Assembly (NCBI RefSeq): GCF_022179245.1
Contig: NZ_BPQM01000137.1
Location: 1 to 55,918 of the forward strand
Origin: Methylobacterium gregans
GTDB lineage: Bacteria; Pseudomonadota; Alphaproteobacteria; Rhizobiales; Beijerinckiaceae
DNA length: 55,918 bases
Reading direction: 5' to 3'
Numbering within the stretch: position 1 is the first letter of the stretch; every line of letters begins with the position of its first letter. Both the position numbers and the translations under genes were made by a program. The notes under the pieces are model-generated. The model saw only the letters and a list, made by a program, of their open reading frames with translations. It did no database searches and was not told the DNA's origin. Of the stretch, positions 42,506 to 52,211 are shown in pieces.

Positions 42506-42533
42506 CCGGAAACGCGCGTGAGGCGCCTTCCGG
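42506..42533 (+). promoter_or_regulatory. Putative riboswitch expression-platform hairpin
   Basis: CCGGAA at 42506-42511 can pair with TTCCGG at 42528-42533 across a 16-base loop rich in GCGC. It lies between aptamer 2 and the gcvT ribosome binding site (GGAGAG at 42548-42553). No T-run follows, so control of translation initiation or an alternative pairing is more likely than intrinsic termination. Confidence 0.45.
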
Positions 42534-42558
42534 ATGCACGCTGTCGTGGAGAGTCCAG

Positions 42559-43701
42559 ATGTCGGTACCGGCCGTCGAGACCGCCCCCCTTCTCAACACC
42601 CCGCTCTACGACCTGCACCTGCGCCTCGGCGCCCGAATGGTGCCGTTCGCGGGCTACGCCATGCCGGTCCAGTACCCGGCCGGGCTGCTCAAGGAGCACC
42701 TGCACACCCGCGCCGCCGCGGGGCTGTTCGACGTCTCGCATATGGGTCAGGTGGCGCTCCGCGCCGCCGACGTGACCGAGGCGGCTCGCGCCCTGGAGGC
42801 GCTGGTCCCCGCCGACATCCTCGGGCTGAAGCCCGGGCGCCAGCGCTACGGCCTGCTCACCGACGCTCGTGGCGGAATCCTGGACGACCTGATGGTGGCC
42901 AATCTCGGCGACCGGCTCGTCCTGGTGGTCAACGCCGCGAATAAGGCCGCCGACCTCGCCCACCTGCGGGCGGGGCTGCCGGATTCCGTTGCCGTCGAGG
43001 AACTGCCCCGCGCACTGCTGGCGCTGCAGGGTCCGGGCGCGGAGGCCGCGCTCGCCCGGCTCGCCCCGGAGGTCGCGGCGATGCGCTTCATGGACGCGCG
43101 GGTGTTCGATATCCTGGGCGCCGCCTGCCTCGTCACCCGCTCCGGCTACACCGGCGAGGACGGGTTCGAGATCTCGACGCCGGAGGACGCGGCCGCGCCG
43201 ATCGCCGAGGCGCTGCTCGCCGACCCCGCCGTGCTGCCGATCGGCCTCGGCGCCCGCGACTCCTTGCGCCTCGAAGCGGGCCTCTGCCTGCACGGCTCGG
43301 ATATCGACACGACGACGAGCCCGGTCGAGGCCGGACTCGGATGGGCGATCTCCCCGGCCCGGCGCCGGGGCGGCGCGCGTCCGGGCGGCTTCCCGGGGGC
43401 CGAGCGCATCCTCGCCGAGATGGAAGCCGGCCCGGCCCGGCGCCGCGTCGGCCTCCTCCCCGAGGGGCGTGTCCCCGTGCGGGCGGGCGCGGCGCTCTTC
43501 GCGGAAGGCGGTGAAACGGCCATCGGCCACGTCACCTCCGGCGGCTTCGGGCCGAGCCTCGGGGCGCCGGTGGCCATGGGCTACCTCCCCGCGGGGCTCG
43601 CCGCGTCCGGCACCCGCGTCTTCGCGGAGGTTCGCGGCCAGCGACTGGCCGCCGCCGTCGCCCCCCTCCCCTTCGTCCCCGCCGGCTTCAAGCGCGGCTG
43701 A
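42559..43701 (+). CDS. gcvT: Glycine cleavage system T protein (aminomethyltransferase)
   Basis: GcvT transfers the aminomethyl carbon from lipoylated H protein to tetrahydrofolate, yielding 5,10-methylene-THF and ammonia. The 380-residue protein starts with TPLYDLHLRLGARMVPFAGYAMPVQYP's conserved opening; FDVSHMGQ follows near residue 57. VTRSGYTGEDGFEIS and LGARDSLRLEAGLCLHGSD form the folate site including the catalytic aspartate region. The C-terminal barrel has GHVTSGGFGPSLGAPVAMGY. ATG 42559 follows GGAGAG. First gene of the riboswitch-controlled gcvT-gcvH-gcvP operon. Confidence 0.97.
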   Translation: MSVPAVETAPLLNTPLYDLHLRLGARMVPFAGYAMPVQYPAGLLKEHLHTRAAAGLFDVSHMGQVALRAADVTEAARALEALVPADILGLKPGRQRYGLLTDARGGILDDLMVANLGDRLVLVVNAANKAADLAHLRAGLPDSVAVEELPRALLALQGPGAEAALARLAPEVAAMRFMDARVFDILGAACLVTRSGYTGEDGFEISTPEDAAAPIAEALLADPAVLPIGLGARDSLRLEAGLCLHGSDIDTTTSPVEAGLGWAISPARRRGGARPGGFPGAERILAEMEAGPARRRVGLLPEGRVPVRAGAALFAEGGETAIGHVTSGGFGPSLGAPVAMGYLPAGLAASGTRVFAEVRGQRLAAAVAPLPFVPAGFKRG

Positions 43702-43727
43702 TCCCTCGACTCTCAAGGAGCGGACCC

Positions 43728-44090
43728 ATGCTGAGATTCACCGAAGAGCACGAGTGGCTGCGGCTCGAGGGCGACATCGCCACGGTCGGCATCACCGCGC
43801 ACGCCGCCGAGCAGCTCGGCGACCTCGTCTTCATCGAACTGCCGAAGGTCGGCGCGACCCTGACCAAGGGCGCCTCCGCGGCCGTGGTCGAGTCGGTCAA
43901 GGCGGCCTCCGACGTCTACGCCCCGCTCGACGGCGAGGTGACGGAAGTGAACGACGCCGTGGTCGATGCTCCCGAGACGGTCGGCTCCGACCCGCAGGGC
44001 GCGGGCTGGCTCTACCGCATGCGGCTCACGGACAGGACCGCCTTCGAGGCCCTGCTCGACGAGGCGGCCTACGCCGCCCTGCCCAAGTGA
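43728..44090 (+). CDS. gcvH: Glycine cleavage system H protein
   Basis: A 120-residue lipoyl carrier protein that shuttles the aminomethyl group between the P and T proteins. The lipoylated lysine is K58 in VVESVKAASDVYAPLDGEV, the standard motif. EEHEWLRLEGDIATVGIT is the conserved start and GAGWLYRMRL lies near the end. It follows gcvT by 26 bases with AAGGAG as ribosome binding site, and gcvP begins 11 bases after its stop. Confidence 0.98.
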   Translation: MLRFTEEHEWLRLEGDIATVGITAHAAEQLGDLVFIELPKVGATLTKGASAAVVESVKAASDVYAPLDGEVTEVNDAVVDAPETVGSDPQGAGWLYRMRLTDRTAFEALLDEAAYAALPK

Positions 44091-44101
44091 GAGAGGGCGC
44101 G

Positions 44102-46942
<2,841 letters not shown>

Positions 46943-46953
46943 AGCGGAGCTCT

Positions 46954-46976
46954 CCCTCCCCCTCTGCGGGGGAGGG
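46954..46976. terminator. Palindromic hairpin after gcvP
   Basis: Nine-base perfect arms CCCTCCCCC and GGGGGAGGG flank the loop TCTGC, directly after gcvP. It shares its core with the element at 13671-13691. It could end the gcv transcript or be a dispersed palindromic repeat. Confidence 0.55.
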
Positions 46977-47046
46977 TTGGCGCAGGTGTCCGCCACAGCG
47001 TAGATCCAGCCCGGCGCCGCGATCCGGGCGCACAGGGAGAACCGTC

Positions 47047-47976
47047 ATGCCCCTCGACGCGTCCGCGCGCGGCGTCTACCCGATCGCCCCGACCCCGTTC
47101 CATCCGGACGGCCGGATCGACGTCGAGTCGATCGACCGGCTGACCGACTTCTACGCCGGCTGCGGCGCCACCGGCCTCACGGTGCTCGGCGTGATGGGCG
47201 AGGCGCCCAAGCTCGACCACGCGGAAGGCATCGCGGTCGCCACCCGCTTCATCCGGCGGGCCGGCCGGCTGCCGGTGATCGTCGGCGTCTCGGCGCCGGG
47301 TTTCGCCGCGATGGCGGGGCTCGCCCGCGCCAGCATGGAGGCGGGCGCGGCCGGCGTGATGATCGCGCCGCCCAACACCCTCCGCACCGACGACCAGATC
47401 GCGACCTACTACCGGCAGGCCGCCGAGGCGGTGGGCAGCGACGTGCCCTTCGTGATCCAGGACTACCCGCTGAACTTCTCCGTGGTGATGAATCCGGGCG
47501 TGATCCGCCGCATCGTCCAGGAGAACGCCAACTGCGTCATGCTCAAGCACGAGGACTGGCCGGGCCTGGAGAAGATCTCGGCCCTTCGGGCCTTCGAGGC
47601 CGACGGGGCGATGCGCCACATCTCGATCCTCTGCGGCAACGGCGGCCTGTTCCTCGACTTCGAGTGCGAACGCGGCGCCGACGGGGCGATGACCGGCTAC
47701 GCCTTCCCGGACATGCTGGTCGATGTGGTGCGCCTGTCGCAGGCGGGTGAGCGCGACGCCGCCCATGACCTGTTCGACGCCCATCTGCCCCTGCTGCGCT
47801 ACGAGCAGCAGCCGGGCGTGGGCCTTGCGATCCGCAAGTACGTGATGGCCCGGCGCGGCCTGATCGCCTCGGACGCGCAGCGCAAGCCCGTCGGCGGCAT
47901 GAGCGCCACCGCCCGGGCCGAGGTCGCGTACCTGCTCGCCCGCCTCGCCCGGCACGATCCCCGCGCGGCGGTCTGA
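47047..47976 (+). CDS. Dihydrodipicolinate synthase family lyase (not canonical DapA)
   Basis: A 309-residue TIM-barrel aldolase of the DapA/NAL family, which acts through a Schiff base. The catalytic lysine is in NCVMLKHEDWPG and the tyrosine in FVIQDYPLNFSVVM. The position of the DapA GTTGE motif reads LGVMGEAPKLDHAE, so the two threonines that bind pyruvate carboxylate in DapA are replaced by V and M; this enzyme is unlikely to make dihydrodipicolinate. C-terminal helices have GVGLAIRKYVMARRGLI, common in the non-DapA branch. ATG 47047 follows GGGAGAA. It is 104 bases after gcvP, beyond a hairpin, so it is probably a separate unit. Confidence 0.87.
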   Translation: MPLDASARGVYPIAPTPFHPDGRIDVESIDRLTDFYAGCGATGLTVLGVMGEAPKLDHAEGIAVATRFIRRAGRLPVIVGVSAPGFAAMAGLARASMEAGAAGVMIAPPNTLRTDDQIATYYRQAAEAVGSDVPFVIQDYPLNFSVVMNPGVIRRIVQENANCVMLKHEDWPGLEKISALRAFEADGAMRHISILCGNGGLFLDFECERGADGAMTGYAFPDMLVDVVRLSQAGERDAAHDLFDAHLPLLRYEQQPGVGLAIRKYVMARRGLIASDAQRKPVGGMSATARAEVAYLLARLARHDPRAAV

Positions 47977-47997
47977 CCCGCCGCGCCGGGGACGGAA

Positions 47998-48507
47998 TCA
48001 GCTCTTCGTGGCGGTGACTGCCAGCTCGGGCCGGTGGTTCAGGGTCTGGAACACCACGCAGTAGCGCTCGGTCAGCTTGAGGAGCTGGTCGAGCTTCTCC
48101 TGCGGCGCGTCGGTGTCGAGGGCGAAGCTGAGGCGGATGGCTCGGAAGCCCACCGGCGCCTCCTTGTCGACGCCGAGCGTGCCGCGGAAGTCGAGGTCGC
48201 CCTCGGCGCTGACCTGGCCCGAGCGCAGCGGGATCTCCAGCGCGGTCGCGACCGCCTTCAGGGTCACGCCCGCGCAGGCGACCAGGGCCTCCAGCAGCAT
48301 GTCGCCGGAGCAGAGCTCGGCACCGGAGCCGCCGGTCGCCGGGTGTAGGCCGGCAACCGCCAGGACGCGTCCCGTCTCGACCTTGCAGGCGACGCCCGTC
48401 TCGTCGAGCGAGCCCTTCGCCCGCAGGGTGACGACGGCGGAGTCCGGGCTCTGGCGGTATTGGTCCTTCAGCGGCGCCTGAAGCGCGCGCAGGCTGGTGG
48501 CGTCCAT
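47998..48507 (-). CDS. OsmC family protein
   Basis: A 169-residue OsmC-like protein. The family reduces organic hydroperoxides with two cysteines. LCSGDMLLEALVACAGVTLKAVA carries cysteines in the positions of the family active site (GSGAELCSGD and LVACAG), with additional C near RYCVVFQTL. LSFALDTDAPQEKLDQLLKLTERYC is the C-terminal helix of the OsmC fold. Whether it is a peroxidase of the Ohr/OsmC type or a YhfA-like member is unclear. ATG 48507 follows GAGGAAA on the minus strand. It converges with the lyase gene 21 bases away. Confidence 0.85.
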   Translation of the reverse strand: MDATSLRALQAPLKDQYRQSPDSAVVTLRAKGSLDETGVACKVETGRVLAVAGLHPATGGSGAELCSGDMLLEALVACAGVTLKAVATALEIPLRSGQVSAEGDLDFRGTLGVDKEAPVGFRAIRLSFALDTDAPQEKLDQLLKLTERYCVVFQTLNHRPELAVTATKS

Positions 48508-48627
48508 CGGGGGCGTTTCCTCGTTGTTGGCCCTCCGCGGTTAACGGCAAGCACGGCGCGGCTCAACCGGGCGCGCGTCGTCGCGGGCAGCACACGATCT
48601 CGGAAACACGGATGGAGCGGTCGCCGC

Positions 48628-49257
48628 TCAGCTCTTCTTGCGGAACGCGTCGAGGCTGACCACCTCGGCGCCGCTCTCCTCGCCCTCGCCCTCCTTGCGG
48701 GCAGGGCGGGCGGGCTTGTCCTCACCCTTGGCCCCTTGCGCAGCGGGGGCAGGCAGCACCTTCGGCACGCCGCTGCCGCCGACCGTGGCGAGGCCGGTGC
48801 CCTTCGGCTTCAACTCGCTCGGCTCGGTACCCGCGCCGCGCGGCCCCGGTCCCTTGGCGACGGCGGGATGCTCGTCCTCGCCCTCGGGCGCCTCGGCGTT
48901 CTCGTTCAGGTCGAACTTCAGGCCGAACTGGACGGACGGATCGAAGAACCCGCTGAGCGCGTCGAACGGCACCAGCAGGCGCTCGGGGACGCCGGAGAAG
49001 GACAGGCCGACCTCGAAGGCGTGCTCGGTGACGCCGAGGTCCCAGAACTGGTGCTGGAGCACGATCGTCATGTCCTGCGGGTACTTCTCGCGAAGCGCCT
49101 GCGACATGCGCACGCCGGGAGCCTCCGTCCGGAAGGAGACGTAGAAATGGTGCTCGCCCATCAGCCCGTCCCGGGCCGCATCGGTCAGCACCTTGCGCAC
49201 GACGCCCCGAAGGGCTTCCTGGACGAGGAGGTCGTAGCGGATCAGATCGTCTGCCAT
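48628..49257 (-). CDS. sspB: SspB, ClpXP adaptor for ssrA-tagged proteins
   Basis: SspB binds the ssrA tag and tethers tagged proteins to ClpX for degradation by ClpXP. The 209-residue alpha-type protein has the folded substrate-binding domain at about 1-130 (HHFYVSFRTEAPGVRMS, PQDMTIVLQHQFWDLGV, LSFSGVPERLLVPFDAL, FGLKFDL). A long disordered, acidic and glycine-rich linker follows, and the short C-terminal ClpX-binding segment ends VVSLDAFRKKS. It lies directly downstream of ssrA on the same strand, 67 bases after the ssrA terminator, so substrate tag and adaptor are encoded together. Confidence 0.95.
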   Translation of the reverse strand: MADDLIRYDLLVQEALRGVVRKVLTDAARDGLMGEHHFYVSFRTEAPGVRMSQALREKYPQDMTIVLQHQFWDLGVTEHAFEVGLSFSGVPERLLVPFDALSGFFDPSVQFGLKFDLNENAEAPEGEDEHPAVAKGPGPRGAGTEPSELKPKGTGLATVGGSGVPKVLPAPAAQGAKGEDKPARPARKEGEGEESGAEVVSLDAFRKKS

Positions 49258-49324
49258 CTGCGGTCGTGCTGCCCGGCGTCCTCGGCCCGACGACCCGGCC
49301 CGCGGGCGCGGACGATGCCGTTCG

Positions 49325-49363
49325 GAAAACAGAAAGTGGAGGCTTCTGTTGCCAGGTGCCTCC
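49325..49363 (-). terminator. Rho-independent terminator or 3' end of ssrA
   Basis: On the minus strand GGAGGC (49363-49358) pairs with GCCTCC (49343-49338) and is followed by a T-rich run (49335-49325, including CTGTTTT). The stem closes the ssrA transcript. Part of the stem may belong to the mature RNA. Confidence 0.8.
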
Positions 49364-49680
49364 GAACCCCGCCTATGCGGTGCTACCCGCTAGGACTTCA
49401 GGTCGGTATTGGGGACCGCTTACGCGGCCACCGCCACCGGAGCAAAGTTGTCGTTGGCAACTATTGCAAAGGCCCGATAACGGCGGAACCATGCCGAGCG
49501 AAAGCTCAACCTTTACGCCCTCGTCGATCCTATTTCGCCCCCGCCGAAGCACAGACCGCTCCATGCGCGCCTTGCGGCAGCATGTCCTGGGCTCGGGTGG
49601 AGGCGCCGGGTACCGCCCCCGGGTCCGATAGGTTTATTCCGAAGAACGTTTATCGCCATAGCCGGCCTCGCGACCGGCAA
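49338..49680 (-). ncRNA. ssrA: tmRNA (ssrA), circularly permuted two-piece alphaproteobacterial form
   Basis: Read on the minus strand, the tag frame GCC-to-TAA at 49458-49420 encodes ANDNFAPVAVAA. The gene is permuted: the acceptor piece comes first and ends near 49598, and the coding piece starts near 49542 with GGGGGCGAAATAGGATCGAC. The 5' GGGGGCG (49542-49536) pairs with CGCCTCC (49605-49599) to form the tRNA-like acceptor stem. A T-arm with CCGGG/CCCGG arms lies upstream of it. Between the pieces is a spacer of about 50 bases that is removed in maturation. After the tag the sequence ends in the terminator. A strong CTTCAA-N17-CTATAT promoter lies upstream. tmRNA rescues stalled ribosomes and tags the peptide for ClpXP. 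Outer ends are approximate. Confidence 0.96.
49420..49458 (-). other. tmRNA tag reading frame ANDNFAPVAVAA
   Basis: Twelve codons on the minus strand, from resume codon GCC (49458-49456) to TAA (49422-49420). The C-terminal VAVAA is the ClpX-recognised degron and the ANDN start is the SspB-recognised part in alphaproteobacteria. It is translated only from tmRNA on stalled ribosomes. Confidence 0.96.
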
Positions 49681-49685
49681 GGGGA

Positions 49686-49714
49686 ATATAGAGGGGATCG
49701 CCCCGGTTTTGAAG
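49686..49714 (-). promoter_or_regulatory. ssrA promoter
   Basis: On the minus strand CTTCAA (49714-49709), a 17-base spacer and CTATAT (49691-49686) match the alphaproteobacterial CTTGAC-N17-CTATAT pattern at five of six and six of six positions. The predicted start, near 49680, opens the permuted precursor. The -35 box overlaps the possible TTG start of the divergent CPBP gene, so the two promoters are tightly packed. Confidence 0.8.
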
Positions 49715-49732
49715 CCCGATCCTGCCACGTCG

Positions 49733-50572
49733 ATGCCGGATCCCGCGGCTGTTGCCGGAAGCGCCCAATCGTCGCTGCCCGGCCCCTCGCCGCGCCCCTC
49801 CGGATGGCCCTCCGGATGGCAAGCCGGGCTGCACCTCCTCGGGACGCTGGCCCTCGTGCCCCTCTATCTCGGGGCGGCCAGCCTGATGGCGCTCGCCTGC
49901 GTGCGGGTCGGTGCCGATCTCATCGCCGGGATCGACCCGTTCCTGCCGCCCAACCGCCGGCCCTTCATCGGCGCGATGGCACTCGCCCGGCGCGAGCTCG
50001 CGGTCGACATCCTGCGCCAGATCTTCCTGGCGGGGCTGGTGCTCGGCACCGCCCTGTGGCGGGACGGGGCGGGCTGGCGCGCGCGGCTCGCCCTCGACCG
50101 CCGGCAGCCGAACGGCATGCGGGCGCGCAACCTCCTCCTCGTCCTGCTGCTCTGGCCGCTCGCGCACATCGTCTGGGTGAGCGCCACGGCGGCCGTCTTC
50201 GGCACGAGCTTCGGCCAGGGCACGCGGCTGTCGCCCCTGCTCACTCCCGCCTCCGTCGCCGCCTGGCTCGCCTACGTGGTGGTGCTGGCGCCCGTCGCCG
50301 AGGAGTTGCTGATGCGCGGCGAGATCTTTCGCCGCGCCCGCACTGTGCTGGGGCCCGCCGCGACGATTCTGCTCACGGCCACGATCTTCGCGCTGGCCCA
50401 CATCTCCGCCCCGAGTTCCGCGGGCTGGGGGCTCGCCCGGCCGGTCTCGCTGCTGCCGCTGGCGATCGCCCTCGGCATCTTGCGCTGGCGCACGGGCCGG
50501 CTCTGGCCCTGCATCGCCCTGCACGGCTGGAGCAATCTCGCGCTCATCGCCTACGTGCTCTGGCCGGGGTGA
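49733..50572 (+). CDS. CPBP family intramembrane glutamic endopeptidase
   Basis: This 279-residue membrane protein of the CAAX-protease/bacteriocin-processing (Abi) family has about seven helices. Conserved catalytic motifs are present: EELLMRGEIFRRA (EExxxR), TATIFALAHISA (FxxxH) and LHGWSNLALI (HxxxN/D-like). The family cleaves membrane substrates or acts in immunity to peptides; the target here is unknown. I prefer ATG 49733 over TTG 49709, because the TTG overlaps the ssrA -35 box; neither has a good ribosome binding site. A proline/serine-rich segment precedes the first helix. Confidence 0.85.
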   Translation: MPDPAAVAGSAQSSLPGPSPRPSGWPSGWQAGLHLLGTLALVPLYLGAASLMALACVRVGADLIAGIDPFLPPNRRPFIGAMALARRELAVDILRQIFLAGLVLGTALWRDGAGWRARLALDRRQPNGMRARNLLLVLLLWPLAHIVWVSATAAVFGTSFGQGTRLSPLLTPASVAAWLAYVVVLAPVAEELLMRGEIFRRARTVLGPAATILLTATIFALAHISAPSSAGWGLARPVSLLPLAIALGILRWRTGRLWPCIALHGWSNLALIAYVLWPG

Positions 50573-50667
50573 GCGGAGCGGGCGTACAGCTTCGGGACAG
50601 GGGATAAACTGCCGGCGACACCGCTTGGTCATCGCAACGCCTCCAACCATCCGGCAGGAGATCCAGG

Positions 50668-51462
50668 ATGGAAGCCTACCACGACCTCTTGCGCCGCATC
50701 CTCGAGGAGGGCGTATCGAAGGAGGACCGCACCGGCACCGGCACCCTGTCGGTGTTCGGCCACCAGATGCGTTTCGACCTGCGCGACGGATTCCCGCTCG
50801 TCACCACGAAGCGCCTGCACCTGCGCTCGATCATCCACGAGCTGCTCTGGTTCCTGCAGGGCGACACCAACGTGCGGGCGCTGCGGGAGAACGGCGTCAC
50901 CATCTGGGACGAGTGGGCCGATGAGCACGGCGATCTCGGCCCCGTCTACGGCAAGCAGTGGCGCTCGTGGGAGAAGCCCGCGGGCGGCACCGTCGACCAG
51001 ATCGCCTGGGTGGTCGACGAGATCCGCCGCAACCCGGATTCGCGCCGCCTCGTCGTCTCGGCCTGGAACCCTGCCGACCTCGACCGGATGGCGCTGGCGC
51101 CCTGCCACTGCCTCTTTCAGTTCTACGTCGCGGAGGGGCGCATCTCCTGCCAGCTCTACCAGCGCTCGGCCGACGCGTTTCTCGGCGTGCCCTTCAACAT
51201 CGCGAGCTACGCGCTCCTCACCCACATGATGGCGCAGGCGACGGGTCTGGCGCCCGGCGACTTCGTGCACAGCTTCGGCGACGCGCACCTCTACCGGAAC
51301 CACTTGGAACAGACCCGGCTTCAATTGACGCGCGAGCCCAGGCCGCTGCCCCGCCTCGTCCTGAATCCGGAGGTGCACGACCTCTTCGCTTTCCGGTTCG
51401 AGGACATCGCGATCGAGGGCTATGATCCGCACCCGGCGATCGCCGCGCCGGTCGCCGTCTGA
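50668..51462 (+). CDS. thyA: Thymidylate synthase
   Basis: ThyA methylates dUMP to dTMP using 5,10-methylene-THF, producing dihydrofolate. The 264-residue protein equals the length of E. coli ThyA. The catalytic cysteine is C146 in LAPCHCLFQFYV; RTGTGTLSVFG and SRRLVVSAWNPADL supply phosphate-binding arginines, and QLYQRSADAFLGVPFNIASY the rest of the site. GGCAGGAGA precedes the ATG. The product dihydrofolate is recycled by folA, which starts 9 bases after the thyA stop. Confidence 0.98.
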   Translation: MEAYHDLLRRILEEGVSKEDRTGTGTLSVFGHQMRFDLRDGFPLVTTKRLHLRSIIHELLWFLQGDTNVRALRENGVTIWDEWADEHGDLGPVYGKQWRSWEKPAGGTVDQIAWVVDEIRRNPDSRRLVVSAWNPADLDRMALAPCHCLFQFYVAEGRISCQLYQRSADAFLGVPFNIASYALLTHMMAQATGLAPGDFVHSFGDAHLYRNHLEQTRLQLTREPRPLPRLVLNPEVHDLFAFRFEDIAIEGYDPHPAIAAPVAV

Positions 51463-51471
51463 GGAGATCCG

Positions 51472-51966
51472 ATGTCCGCGCCCCGCATCACCCTCGTCGT
51501 CGCGGTCGCGCGCAACGGCGTCATCGGCCGCGACAACGGGCTCGCCTGGCACCTGCGCAGCGACCTGCAGCGCTTCAAGGCGCTCACCATGGGCAAGCCG
51601 ATGCTGATGGGCCGCAAGACCTACGCGTCGATCGGCCGGCCGCTGCCGGGGCGCCGCACCCTGGTGCTCACCCGCGACCCCGCCTTCGCGGCGGAGGGGA
51701 TCACAGTGGTGCACGACTGGGCCGGCGCGCTCGCGGCGGCGGACGCCGAGGAGCTCATGGTGGTGGGCGGCGCCGAGATCTATCGCCTCGCCCTGCCGCA
51801 TGCCGACCGGATCCACCTCACGGAGGTCGCGGGCGACTACGCAGGCGACACCTATTTCCCCGCCCTCGAGCCCAGCGACTTCCGCGAGACCGAGCGCGAG
51901 GTGCACGAGGCGGGCCCGCACGACGAGAGCGCCTTCGCCTTCGTCACCCTCGACCGGGTCCGTTGA
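51472..51966 (+). CDS. folA: Dihydrofolate reductase
   Basis: FolA reduces dihydrofolate to tetrahydrofolate with NADPH. The 164-residue protein begins ITLVVAVARNGVIGRDNGLAWHL, with D28-region and loop features of DHFR; FKALTMGKPMLMGRKTYASIG carries the NADPH-binding segment and VVGGAEIYRLAL the second conserved block. GAGGAGA precedes ATG 51472. Co-transcribed with thyA, forming the usual dTMP cycle pair. Confidence 0.97.
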   Translation: MSAPRITLVVAVARNGVIGRDNGLAWHLRSDLQRFKALTMGKPMLMGRKTYASIGRPLPGRRTLVLTRDPAFAAEGITVVHDWAGALAAADAEELMVVGGAEIYRLALPHADRIHLTEVAGDYAGDTYFPALEPSDFRETEREVHEAGPHDESAFAFVTLDRVR

Positions 51967-52059
51967 GGCCCCGCGTCCGGCAGGGACGCGTTAGCCAAGG
52001 TCACCGGGTCGCGGGCTGCGGGCGGTTGCCAAGGGCTGCGGCGATGCCCACCTGCGAGC

Positions 52060-52087
52060 CTTGACAGCAGCGGCGCTGGCCCCGCAG
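52060..52087 (+). promoter_or_regulatory. Possible heat-shock-type promoter before hflK
   Basis: CTTGAC at 52060-52065 is followed after 14 bases by CCCCGCAG (52080-52087), resembling the sigma-32 pattern CTTGAA-N13-15-CCCCATNT. The -10 part is only half matched. It lies in a 245-base gap (51967-52211) that holds no gene. Regulation by RpoH would suit a protease-associated operon but is unproven. Confidence 0.3.
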
Positions 52088-52211
52088 GTGCTTGGGACAA
52101 CTCCGGAACGGTGTCTCGGGGCCCTCCGGGCAGGGATGAGTACGGGCGCGGCGACCGTTGGTGCATGAGGCGCGGACGGCGTTCCGCCGCGGGCAGGAGA
52201 TATCGGCTGGC

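Noticed and set aside
42130..42599. Short open frames on both strands across the glycine riboswitch
   Set aside because: The conserved RNA structure accounts for the region; the frames lack ribosome binding sites.
49266..49631. 121-codon plus-strand open frame across the ssrA region
   Set aside because: It overlaps the tmRNA gene antisense; the RNA structure and tag explain the sequence better.
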